This document shows, one piece after another, positions 23,645 to 31,013 of a DNA stretch of 64,000 nucleotides. Made by a program: the position numbers and the translations under genes. Positions within the stretch are counted from its first letter, which is position 1; the number at the start of each line of letters is the position of its first letter. The notes beneath the pieces are model-generated. The model was given only the letters and a program-made list of their open reading frames with translations, was not told the origin of the DNA and did not search any database. The DNA comes from Streptomyces sp. CB02400 (GTDB taxonomy: Bacteria; Actinomycetota; Actinomycetes; Streptomycetales; Streptomycetaceae): contig NZ_LIWB01000006.1 in NCBI RefSeq assembly GCF_001905725.1, positions 372,001-436,000 of the forward strand, written 5' to 3'.

Positions 23645-25249
23645 ATGAGTGAACGCACCGCCCCACCCCGCACCCTCCTGCTCCGCCGCGGCGAGGTCCA
23701 CAGCCCCGCCGACCCCTTCGCGACCGCGATGGTCGTCGAACGCGGCCAGGTCGCCTGGGTCGGCTCCGAAGGCGCCGCCGACGCCTTCACGGACGGCGTC
23801 GACGAGGTGATCGACCTCGACGGCGCGCTGGTCACCCCCGCGTTCACCGACGCGCACGTCCACACCACGGCCACCGGCCTCGCCCTCACCGGCCTCGACC
23901 TGTCCACCGCCCCCTCGCTGGAGGCCGCGCTGGCCCGTGTACGGGAGTTCGCCGCCGCCCGCCCGGACGACCGGGTCCTCCTCGGCCACGGCTGGGACGC
24001 CGCCCGCTGGCCCGGCGGCCGTCCCCCGACCCGCGCCGAGCTCGACGAGGCCACCGGCGGCCGTCCCCTCTACCTGAGCCGGATCGACGTCCACTCCGCG
24101 GTCGTCACCACGGCGCTCCTCGACCTCGTCCCGGTCGTGGTCACCCGCGAGGACCGCCCGCTCACCGGGGACGCCCACCACGCGGTGCGCGCCGCCGCCC
24201 TGGCCGCCGTCACGCCGGCCCAGCGCACCGAGGCCCAGCGCGCCGCCCTCGCCCACGCCGCCTCCCTCGGCATCGGCACGGTCCACGAGTGCGGGGGCCC
24301 GGAGATCTCCTCCGAGGACGACTTCACCGGACTGCTGCGGCTCGCCGCCGAGGAGAGCGGCCCGCGCGTCGTCGGCTACTGGGCCGAACAGGACGTCGCC
24401 AAGGCGAAGGAGCTGGGCGCGATCGGCGCCGCGGGCGACCTGTTCGCCGACGGCGCCCTCGGCTCGCACACCGCGTGCCTGCACGAGCCGTACGCCGACG
24501 CCGCCCACACCGGCACCGCCCACCTGGACGCCGCAGCCGTGGCCGCCCATGTCGTCGCCTGCACCGAGGCGGGCCTCCAGGCCGGCTTCCACGCCATCGG
24601 TGACGCGGCCGTGAGCACTGTCGTCGACGGCATGCGGGCCGCCGCCGGCACACTCGGTCTCGCCCGCGTCCGCGCCGCCCGGCACCGCGTCGAGCACGCC
24701 GAGATGCTCACCCCCGAGACCGTCGCCGCCTTCGCCGAACTCGGCCTGACCGCCTCCGTCCAGCCCGCCTTCGACGCCCTGTGGGGCGGCGAGGACGGCA
24801 TGTACGCGCGGCGCCTGGGCGCGGAGCGGGCCCGCACCCTGAACCCCTTCGCGGCGCTGCTGCGCGCCGGCGTCCCGCTCGCCTTCGGCTCCGACAGCCC
24901 GGTCACCCCCCTCGACCCCTGGGGCACGGTCCGGGCCGCCGCCTTCCACCGCACACCGGAGCACCGCGTCTCCGTGCGCGCCGCGTTCACCGCGCACACG
25001 CGCGGCGGCTGGCGGGCGGTCGGACGCGACGACGCGGGCGTCCTGGTGCCCGGCGCGCCCGCCGACTACGCCCTCTGGCACACCGGTGAACTCGTCGTCC
25101 AGGCCCCCGACGACCGGGTGGCGCGCTGGTCCACCGACCCCCGCTCCGGCACCCCCGGCCTGCCCGACCTCGCCCCCGGCCGTGACCTGCCGGTCTGTCT
25201 GCGGACCGTGGTCGGCGGGCACACGGTGTTCGTACGGCCGGGCGAGTGA
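23645..25249 (+). CDS. YtcJ-like amidohydrolase
   Basis: A 534-aa metal-dependent hydrolase of the amidohydrolase_3 (YtcJ-like) group. The N-terminal small beta domain is followed by GALVTPAFTDAHVHTTATGL with the HxH metal pair. Later ligands are in QAGFHAIGDAAVSTVVDGMR and RHRVEHAEMLTPETVAAFAE, and a final Asp lies in VPLAFGSDSPVTPLDPWGTV. The beta-domain closes at the C-terminus (VLVPGAPADYALWHTGELVV). The start ATG at 23645 has only a weak upstream purine run (GTGGGAC). A terminator-like hairpin follows the stop. The substrate is unknown; family members act on N-substituted amides and formamides. Confidence 0.88.
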   Translation: MSERTAPPRTLLLRRGEVHSPADPFATAMVVERGQVAWVGSEGAADAFTDGVDEVIDLDGALVTPAFTDAHVHTTATGLALTGLDLSTAPSLEAALARVREFAAARPDDRVLLGHGWDAARWPGGRPPTRAELDEATGGRPLYLSRIDVHSAVVTTALLDLVPVVVTREDRPLTGDAHHAVRAAALAAVTPAQRTEAQRAALAHAASLGIGTVHECGGPEISSEDDFTGLLRLAAEESGPRVVGYWAEQDVAKAKELGAIGAAGDLFADGALGSHTACLHEPYADAAHTGTAHLDAAAVAAHVVACTEAGLQAGFHAIGDAAVSTVVDGMRAAAGTLGLARVRAARHRVEHAEMLTPETVAAFAELGLTASVQPAFDALWGGEDGMYARRLGAERARTLNPFAALLRAGVPLAFGSDSPVTPLDPWGTVRAAAFHRTPEHRVSVRAAFTAHTRGGWRAVGRDDAGVLVPGAPADYALWHTGELVVQAPDDRVARWSTDPRSGTPGLPDLAPGRDLPVCLRTVVGGHTVFVRPGE

Positions 25250-25258
25250 TCTACGAGG

Positions 25259-25290
25259 GGGGCGCGGTGACGATCATGTGCCGCGCCCTT
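25259..25290 (+). terminator. terminator of the amidohydrolase gene
   Basis: GGGCGCGG ending at 25267 pairs with CCGCGCCC ending at 25288 (8-bp stem, 13-base loop), followed by TTCTTCC. It starts about 10 bases after the stop codon. Confidence 0.6.
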
Positions 25291-25358
25291 CTTCCACGAC
25301 CTGCGCATCCTCCTCGCTGACCAGGCATTTGAACCACATGACGCAGGTCGAACGACTG

Positions 25359-25389
25359 TTGACAGGCGGCCGCGGGAGGCCGGTAGGTT
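25359..25389 (+). promoter_or_regulatory. promoter-like sequence upstream of ppm1
   Basis: TTGACA (25359-25364) and TAGGTT (25384-25389) are both close to consensus, but the 19-base spacer is longer than ideal. It is about 400 bp before ppm1, so if real it gives a long leader. Confidence 0.3.
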
Positions 25390-25795
25390 CGGCCGGGTCC
25401 ACCACCGGACGCCCGACCGGAGAACGTCCGGCCACTCGTGTCGGTACCGCTGGGTCAGGGACGGTGTGCCGCACCGGGGCACCGTCACTGGGAACCAGGC
25501 TCAGCGGCGGCGCGGTACCGAGGGACGTTCCGGCCGGCCGGGGAGGTGTGACCCCGGGTGGGGCCCGGGCGCTCAGTAGACAACGGCTTCAGGTCGATCC
25601 GCAGCCGGCGGGTCCCGGGCCGGCCCGAAGGGCGCCGGGCCCCATCCGCTGTCCCTCGCCTCCTTCAGTGCGCCCAAAAAGTGTGTTCCTACCCGATCTT
25701 CGGTAAACAACACCACCATATGAACGTCCCGTCACGTCTGCGCGGGCCTTGCCCACTATGGTGGGACCCTGCGCACAGGACATGAAGGGGCAGCA

Positions 25796-26647
25796 GTGAA
25801 CGACGGCGACGGGACCCTCGCGGCAGGATCCCAGGGGCGGAACTTCGGCCCGCTCGGCACGGCTCTGGTGATCATTCCGACCTACAACGAGGCGGAGAAC
25901 ATCAAGGCGATCGTCGGCCGGGTGCGCGAGGCCGTTCCCGAGGCGCACGTTCTCGTGGCCGACGACAACAGCCCCGACGGCACGGGCAAGCTCGCCGACG
26001 AACTGGCCGCCGGGGACGACCACGTCCAGGTGCTGCACCGCAAGGGCAAGGAGGGCCTGGGCGCGGCCTACCTCGCGGGTTTCCGCTGGGGCATGGAGCA
26101 CGGCTACGGCGTACTGATCGAGATGGACGCCGACGGCTCCCACCAGCCCGAGGAACTGCCCCGTCTGCTGACCGCCCTCAATGGTGCCGACCTGGTGCTC
26201 GGTTCGCGCTGGGTGCCCGGCGGCCGGGTGGTGAACTGGCCGAAGTCCCGTGAGGTCATCTCGCGCGGGGGCAGCCTCTACTCGCGCGTGGCGCTCGACC
26301 TGCCGCTGCGCGACATCACCGGCGGCTTCCGCGCCTTCCGCCGCGAGACGCTGGAGGGCCTCGGCCTCGAGGACGTGGCCTCCCAGGGGTACTGCTTCCA
26401 GGTCGACCTGGCCCGCCGCGCGGTGAAGGCCGGCTATCACGTCGTCGAGGTTCCCATCACGTTCGTCGAGCGCGAACTCGGCGACTCCAAGATGAGCCGC
26501 GACATCCTCGTCGAGGCGCTGTGGCGGGTCACGGCGTGGGGTGTGGGGGAGAGGGTCGGCAAGGTCCTCGGACGCGGCGACGACAAGCAGCGGGCCGAGC
26601 CGGACGTCAAGCAGTCCGAGCCGGACGTCAAGCGGTCCGAACCGTAG
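25796..26647 (+). CDS. ppm1: polyprenol-phosphate mannosyltransferase (Ppm1)
   Basis: A 283-aa GT2 glycosyltransferase that moves mannose from GDP-mannose to polyprenyl phosphate, supplying the donor for protein O-mannosylation. Motifs: LVIIPTYNEAENIKAIVGRV, HVLVADDNSPDGTGKLADEL (first Asp cluster), YGVLIEMDADGSHQPEELPR (DAD metal site) and DLPLRDITGGFRAFRR. It lacks the C-terminal membrane or Lnt-like domain that mycobacterial Ppm1 carries, so it is the stand-alone type known as SCO1423 in S. coelicolor. The C-terminus ends in a small repeat (EPDVKQSEPDVKRSEP). The GTG at 25796 follows AAGGGGCAGCA. fxsA lies 81 bp downstream. Confidence 0.92.
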   Translation: MNDGDGTLAAGSQGRNFGPLGTALVIIPTYNEAENIKAIVGRVREAVPEAHVLVADDNSPDGTGKLADELAAGDDHVQVLHRKGKEGLGAAYLAGFRWGMEHGYGVLIEMDADGSHQPEELPRLLTALNGADLVLGSRWVPGGRVVNWPKSREVISRGGSLYSRVALDLPLRDITGGFRAFRRETLEGLGLEDVASQGYCFQVDLARRAVKAGYHVVEVPITFVERELGDSKMSRDILVEALWRVTAWGVGERVGKVLGRGDDKQRAEPDVKQSEPDVKRSEP

Positions 26648-26728
26648 GCGTACGGCCGTCTGTTCATCCCGGTGGTCCTGGTGATCCCGCTTATCCCGTG
26701 CTGAGCCGGGCCCAGGCACACTGGGAGC

Positions 26729-27310
26729 ATGACGACTGGCGCTCAGACCCCGTATCCCGCCCGGCCCCGGCGCTCCCGGCTGCGCACCTTCCTGCCGCTG
26801 GGTGTCGCCGCATGGCTCGTGCTGGAGATCTGGCTGCTCACCATGGTCGCCGGGGCGTCGAACGGGCTGGTGGTCTTCCTGATCCTGGTGGCCGGTCTCG
26901 TCCTCGGCTCGGTCGTCATCAAGCGGGCCGGGCGGCGGGCCTTCAAGAGCCTGACCGAGACGCTGCAACAGCAGCAGGGCGGGATGCTGTCCGAGGCCCG
27001 GCCGAACAGTGAGGGCAACGGCCTGACGATGCTGGGCGGCCTGCTCCTGATCATCCCCGGCGTGATCTCGGACGCGGTGGGGCTGCTCCTGCTGGTGCCG
27101 CCGGTGCAGAAGACCGTGAGCCGTTACGCCGAGCGCACCTTCGAGCGCAAGCTCCGCGAGGCCGCGCAGGGCTCTCTCGGGGACGCCTTCCAGCAGGCCC
27201 GTATGCGCCGGCCCGACGGCAAGGTCGTCCAGGGCGAGGTGATCCGGGACGAGCCCGGAAGCGCTCCGGGGGACACCCCGCAGGGACCGCGCCCGCCGCT
27301 CACCCGCTGA
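26729..27310 (+). CDS. fxsA: FxsA-family membrane protein
   Basis: A 193-aa cytoplasmic-membrane protein with two hydrophobic hairpins (FLPLGVAAWLVLEIWLLTMV; LVVFLILVAGLVLGSVVIKR; LTMLGGLLLIIPGVISDAVG). GGLLLIIPGVISDAVGLLLL is characteristic of FxsA, whose E. coli member modulates exclusion of phage T7 by the F plasmid PifA. A long basic C-terminal tail follows (QKTVSRYAERTFERKLREAA). The ATG at 26729 has a modest GGGAGC upstream. Next to ppm1 and convergent with rbpA, the usual Streptomyces arrangement. Confidence 0.9.
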   Translation: MTTGAQTPYPARPRRSRLRTFLPLGVAAWLVLEIWLLTMVAGASNGLVVFLILVAGLVLGSVVIKRAGRRAFKSLTETLQQQQGGMLSEARPNSEGNGLTMLGGLLLIIPGVISDAVGLLLLVPPVQKTVSRYAERTFERKLREAAQGSLGDAFQQARMRRPDGKVVQGEVIRDEPGSAPGDTPQGPRPPLTR

Positions 27311-27315
27311 GGGCG

Positions 27316-27352
27316 GCCGGGCCCCGCACGCACAGCCGGGCCCGCACGCACA
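27316..27352. repeat. two tandem 18-19 bp units
   Basis: GCCGGGCCCCGCACGCACA (27316-27334) is followed directly by GCCGGGCCCGCACGCACA (27335-27352), one base shorter. It stands between the fxsA stop and the bidirectional terminator. Confidence 0.7.
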
Positions 27353-27380
27353 CAGGACCGCGGGCGCCCGCGGTCCTGTG
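27351..27380. terminator. bidirectional terminator between fxsA and rbpA
   Basis: CACAGGACCGCGGGC and its exact complement GCCCGCGGTCCTGTG abut, a perfect 30-base palindrome between convergent genes. It can fold as a hairpin for transcripts from either side. Confidence 0.75.
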
Positions 27381-27421
27381 CCGCTGTGCGTTTGTGGCTT
27401 CGCCCGGGTCCCCCGGCGGGA

Positions 27422-27796
27422 TCAAGCCGACTTTCGGCTGTCCCTGGGGTGAACCGCGATGTTCATCGCACCGGAGCGCAGAACGGCGAGACGCTCCTCG
27501 AGGACCTCTTCGAGTTCCTCTCGGGTGCGCCGCTCCATCAGCATGTCCCAATGCGTACGCGCGGGCTTGGCCTTCTTCTCCTCGGGGCCGTCGCCGTCCA
27601 CCAGGAGTGCCTGGGCACCGCAGACCTTGCACTCCCACTCCGGCGGGATCTCCGCCTCGACCGAGAAGGGCATCTCGAAGCGGTGCCCCTTCTCGCATGC
27701 GTACTCCACGGCCTGGCGCGGGGCCAGGTCGATGCCGCGGTCCGTCTCGTAGCTGGTCACCACGAGGCGCGTGCCGCGAAGAGCTCGCTCACTCAT
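27422..27796 (-). CDS. rbpA: RNA polymerase-binding protein RbpA
   Basis: A 124-aa transcription factor that binds RNA polymerase and the principal sigma factor and stabilises open complexes. The disordered N-terminus (SERALRGTRLVVTSYETDRG) is followed by the core domain with zinc ligands in EYACEKGHRFEMPFSVEAEI and EWECKVCGAQALLVDGDG. A basic linker (EKKAKPARTHWDMLMERRTR) and the sigma-interaction domain (REELEEVLEERLAVLRSGAM) complete the typical order. It matches SCO1421 in length and motifs. The ATG at 27796-27794 follows GGGAGGCACGATTC. It is preceded by an exact sigma-R promoter, consistent with the known induction of rbpA by thiol-oxidative stress. Confidence 0.97.
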   Translation of the reverse strand: MSERALRGTRLVVTSYETDRGIDLAPRQAVEYACEKGHRFEMPFSVEAEIPPEWECKVCGAQALLVDGDGPEEKKAKPARTHWDMLMERRTREELEEVLEERLAVLRSGAMNIAVHPRDSRKSA

Positions 27797-27857
27797 GAAT
27801 CGTGCCTCCCGGGCTTGTCGCCCACAGGACAGGTGTCGCTGTCGTCGTCATCCGGTC

Positions 27858-27883
27858 AACGTCCGGGCGGCGGTAAAGATTCC
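27858..27883 (-). promoter_or_regulatory. sigma-R promoter of rbpA
   Basis: On the minus strand GGAAT (27883-27879) and GTT (27860-27858) are separated by exactly 18 bases, the GGAAT-N18-GTT consensus of the Streptomyces thiol-stress sigma factor. It is about 60 bp upstream of the rbpA start codon. Confidence 0.85.
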
Positions 27884-28073
27884 CGTCCGGAGTTCCGATC
27901 CGGGTCATGCGTCGCCGTCGTAGCCGCAGCCTTGTCAACCAGTGCAGTACCCCCCGACGTCCGGTTTGTCACATCTGTAAGGAGATGCGACTCAGCGTTC
28001 GGCATCTTTGACGCGCAGTAACGGTACGCCTGGCAGGCCAAACGCGTACACTACAGCCCTTTCGCGCCCAGTG

Positions 28074-29420
28074 CTAAATCCGTTCGGGAACCGGGTTGCC
28101 CGCCTCGGTGATCGCCCGCCGCACCGGCACCCGCGCGAGCAGCACGAATCCCAGGACGAAGAAGCCCACCAGGGAGATGATCGCGTCCCGGTAGCTGCCC
28201 GTCAGCTGGTAGGTGAGACCGAACAGCAGCGGCCCGAGCCAGCTCGTCCCGCGGTCGCTCACCTCGTATGCGGAGAAGTACTCGGCCTCCTTGCCGGGCG
28301 GTACGAGATGGGAGAAGAGCGAGCGGGACAGCGCCTGGCTGCCGCCGAGGACCAGGCCGATTCCGGCCGCCAGCACGAAGAACCACACGGGGGCTCCGGC
28401 GGGCAGGAAGTACCCGGCGGCCAGGGTCAGGGTCCAGGCGGCCAGGGAGCCGAGGATCGCGCGCTTCGCGCCGTACCGCCGGGCCAGCCGGCCCAGCGCC
28501 AGCGCGCCCGCCACCGCCAGCACCTGGACCAGCAGCACGGCCACGATGAGCGTCGACTGTCCGAGCCCCAGCTCCTCGGAGCCGTACACCGAGGCCTGGG
28601 TGATCACCGTCTGGATGCCGTCGTTGTAGACCAGGTACGCCAGCAGGAACGCCAGCGTCAGCGGGTGCCGGCGCATGTCGCGGACGGTCGCCGCGAGCTG
28701 CCGGAAGCCCGGCAGGGCCGCCTCCCGCGCGGGAGCGCGGCGGTCGCGCAGCCGGCGCAGCGGCACCAGCGCGAAGGCGCCCCACCACAGGCCGGCCGAC
28801 GCCAGGCAGATGCGCACCGCCATGCCCTCGGAGACACCGAAGCTTTCGTGACCGGTGTAGAGGACGAGGTTCAGAACGAGGACCAGGGACCCGGCCGCGT
28901 ATCCGAAGGCCCACCCGCGCGAGGAGACCGCGTCGCGCTCCTCGGGCGGGGCGATCTGCGGGAGGTAGGAGTTGTAGAGCATCATCGCGACCGACTGCGC
29001 CGCGTTCGCCACCACCAGCAGCAGACCGCCGAGCAGATAGCGCTCGCCGCCCAGGAAGAACATGCCCGTCGTCGCCGCGGCCCCGGTGTACGCGGCGGCC
29101 GCGAGCAGCGGCTTCTTGCGGCCGGTGCGGTCGGCGGCGGCCCCCACCAGCGGCATCACCAGCACGGCCACGATCACCGACAGGGAGACCGAGTAGGCGA
29201 AGAAGGAGCCCGCGCGCACCGGTATGCCCAGCGGGTGGACGAACCCGTCCGCGTCCGCCGCGGCCTCGGCGACCGACGTCAGATAGGGACCGAGGAACAC
29301 GGTGAGCACGCTCGTGGAGTACACGGAGCACGCCCAGTCGTAGAAGTACCAGCCGCGCTGCTCGCGCCGCCGGCCGGCGGCCTCGTCCCCCGCCGCTGAC
29401 CGCACGGTCTCGGTGTCCAC
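28074..29420 (-). CDS. UMF1-type MFS transporter
   Basis: A 448-aa membrane protein related to the UMF1/Atg22-like branch of MFS. Features are REQRGWYFYDWACSVYSTSV at the N-terminus (the W-x-x-YDWA signature), VGAAADRTGRKKPLLAAAAY in loop 2-3, and about 11-12 helices. The GTG at 29420-29418 (VDTETVRSAAG) follows GCGAGGGCACGG; longer upstream reading lacks support. It follows the GDPD gene on the same strand with a 50-bp gap, so the three genes from 30900 down to 28074 may be one transcript. Substrate unknown. Confidence 0.85.
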   Translation of the reverse strand: MDTETVRSAAGDEAAGRRREQRGWYFYDWACSVYSTSVLTVFLGPYLTSVAEAAADADGFVHPLGIPVRAGSFFAYSVSLSVIVAVLVMPLVGAAADRTGRKKPLLAAAAYTGAAATTGMFFLGGERYLLGGLLLVVANAAQSVAMMLYNSYLPQIAPPEERDAVSSRGWAFGYAAGSLVLVLNLVLYTGHESFGVSEGMAVRICLASAGLWWGAFALVPLRRLRDRRAPAREAALPGFRQLAATVRDMRRHPLTLAFLLAYLVYNDGIQTVITQASVYGSEELGLGQSTLIVAVLLVQVLAVAGALALGRLARRYGAKRAILGSLAAWTLTLAAGYFLPAGAPVWFFVLAAGIGLVLGGSQALSRSLFSHLVPPGKEAEYFSAYEVSDRGTSWLGPLLFGLTYQLTGSYRDAIISLVGFFVLGFVLLARVPVRRAITEAGNPVPERI

Positions 29421-29470
29421 CCGTGCCCTCGCTTCCCCGTGAGCGCGCGGAGGTGGTCGGGCACGGGGTC

Positions 29471-30238
29471 TCAGACCCAGACGCCGCGGTCCTCCATGAC
29501 CTTGCGCAGTGTGTCGATGTGATCGGTCATGATGCCATCCACCCCGAGGTCCAGGAGCCGGTGCATCCGCTCCGCCTCGTTGACCGTCCACACGTGCACC
29601 TGGAGCCCGAGCGCGTGGGCGGCCCGTACGAACCGGTGGTCGACCACCTGGATGCCCGACTGCTGCTCGGGGACCTGGGCGGCGACGGCCGACCGGCGCA
29701 CCGCGGCCGGCAGTCCCCAGGACCGCAGCCGCAGGTTCAGCACGCCCCGGGTGCCGTAGGAGGTGGCCAGCCGCGGGCCGGCCAGCCGCTGGGCGCGCAC
29801 CACGCGGGCCTCGGAGAACGAGCCGAGGCAGACCCGGTCCCAGGAGTCGGTGCGCCCGATCAGGTCCAGGAACGGCAGGAGGGCCGGTTCGGCCTTCACG
29901 TCGACGTTCCAGCGCACCTCGGGGAAGGTCTCCAGGAGCTCCTCGAACAGGGGGACCGGTTCCTCGCCCGCCACGCGCGCGTGCGCCACGTCCCGCCACG
30001 GCAGATCGGCGATCCGGCCCGCGCCGTCCGTCACCCGGTCGAGGGTCGCGTCGTGGAAGGCGACGAGCCGGCCGTCGCGCGTGGCGTGGACGTCGGTCTC
30101 GATGTACCGGTAGCCCGTCTCGACGGCGCACCGGAACTGCCGGACGGTGTTCTCCAGGCCGTCCGCCGCCCCGCCCCGGTGGGCGAAGGCGATCGGGGCG
30201 GGGCGGTCGAGGTAGGGGTGGCGTATCCGCGGGGTCAC
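29471..30238 (-). CDS. glycerophosphodiester phosphodiesterase (GDPD)
   Basis: A 255-aa TIM-barrel phosphodiesterase that splits glycerophosphodiesters to glycerol-3-phosphate and an alcohol. Family motifs: IAFAHRGGAADGLENTVRQF with the active-site HR and EN, YIETDVHATRDGRLVAFHDA with the second catalytic His, WNVDVKAEP with the metal Asp, and LQVHVWTVNEAERMHRLLDL near the C-terminus. No signal peptide, so cytoplasmic. The GTG at 30238-30236 overlaps the stop of the upstream membrane-protein gene (GTGA), so it is translationally coupled and lacks a separate ribosome-binding site. Confidence 0.93.
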   Translation of the reverse strand: MTPRIRHPYLDRPAPIAFAHRGGAADGLENTVRQFRCAVETGYRYIETDVHATRDGRLVAFHDATLDRVTDGAGRIADLPWRDVAHARVAGEEPVPLFEELLETFPEVRWNVDVKAEPALLPFLDLIGRTDSWDRVCLGSFSEARVVRAQRLAGPRLATSYGTRGVLNLRLRSWGLPAAVRRSAVAAQVPEQQSGIQVVDHRFVRAAHALGLQVHVWTVNEAERMHRLLDLGVDGIMTDHIDTLRKVMEDRGVWV

Positions 30239-30900
30239 GGACGCAGTATCGCGCGCCGTGGTTGAGCTGTGGCAACGACCGTGCTGCCGTCGGATGCCGA
30301 GGGGACGGCGAAGGCGCGCAGGAACAGCTGGGCGAGCGGGCCGATCGTCACCGCGTACAGCAGGGTGCCGACGCCCACCGTGCCGCCGAGGAGGAAGCCC
30401 GTGACGACCACGGTGATCTCGATGGCCGTGCGGACCAGGCGGACCGACACCCCGGTGCGCTGGTTCAGCCCCGTCATCAGTCCGTCGCGCGGGCCCGGAC
30501 CGAAGCGCGCCGCGATGTACAGCCCGGTCGCCGCGCCGTTGAGCACGATGCCCGCCGCCATCAGCGGCACGCGTACGGCCATGGCGTGCGCGTCGGGGAC
30601 CACGGCCAGGGTCGCGTCCATCGCCGCGCCGATCACCAGCACGTTGGAGACGGTGCCAAGGCCCGGCCGCTGACGCAGCGGGACCCACAGCAGCAGCACC
30701 GCCGCGCCCACGAGGGTCAGCACCACGCCCATCGACAGCCCCGTCCGCTCGGACAGGCCCTGGTGCAGCACGTTCCACGGTTCGAGGCCGAGCCCCGACC
30801 GCACCAGCAGCGCCGAGCTCGCGCCGTACAGCGCCAGACCCGCGTACAGCTGGAACAGCCGCCGCGCGAGATGCCCGTGCCGAGAGGAGTACCTGGCCAA
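30235..30900 (-). CDS. YczE-like integral membrane protein
   Basis: A 221-aa protein with five to six hydrophobic segments (LFQLYAGLALYGASSALLVR; LTLVGAAVLLLWVPLRQRPG; VPLMAAGIVLNGAATGLYIA). The conserved patches GLGLEPWNVLHQGLSERTGL and GPGPRDGLMTGLNQRTGVSV are typical of YczE/YyaS-type proteins. The TTG at 30900-30898 is preferred because AGGGGGCACG precedes it; the longer frame to 30975 would run into the regulator's promoter. It is divergent from a MocR regulator, a pairing known in other bacteria as YczR-YczE. It overlaps the GDPD gene by four bases. Transport role unproven. Confidence 0.75.
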   Translation of the reverse strand: MARYSSRHGHLARRLFQLYAGLALYGASSALLVRSGLGLEPWNVLHQGLSERTGLSMGVVLTLVGAAVLLLWVPLRQRPGLGTVSNVLVIGAAMDATLAVVPDAHAMAVRVPLMAAGIVLNGAATGLYIAARFGPGPRDGLMTGLNQRTGVSVRLVRTAIEITVVVTGFLLGGTVGVGTLLYAVTIGPLAQLFLRAFAVPSASDGSTVVATAQPRRAILRP

Positions 30901-30921
30901 AACGTGCCCCCTGTGGTGGAA

Positions 30922-31013
30922 GTGGACCGACGCATGACACCCTGTGGCTTGGTCGATGATGTCATCCATGGCCAATCCGGGAAAGGTGGACTGATTCTCA
31001 TGGTGCAGTGGAC
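30922..31013. promoter_or_regulatory. three GTGGAC repeats between the YczE and MocR genes
   Basis: GTGGAC occurs at 30922-30927, 30986-30991 and 31008-31013, all on the plus strand. The second and third have starts 22 bp apart, about two helical turns, and the third lies within the first codons of the MocR gene. MocR regulators often bind spaced direct repeats, so an autoregulatory operator is plausible but inferred. Confidence 0.4.

Larger units (their letters stand above)
25250..25795. other. 546-bp intergenic region
   Basis: No convincing gene. It holds a hairpin right after the amidohydrolase gene, a promoter-like TTGACA...TAGGTT at 25359-25389, and an AT-richer patch (about 25675-25760) just before ppm1 that likely contains its promoter; TATGGT at about 25758-25763 is a possible -10. 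Confidence 0.5.
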
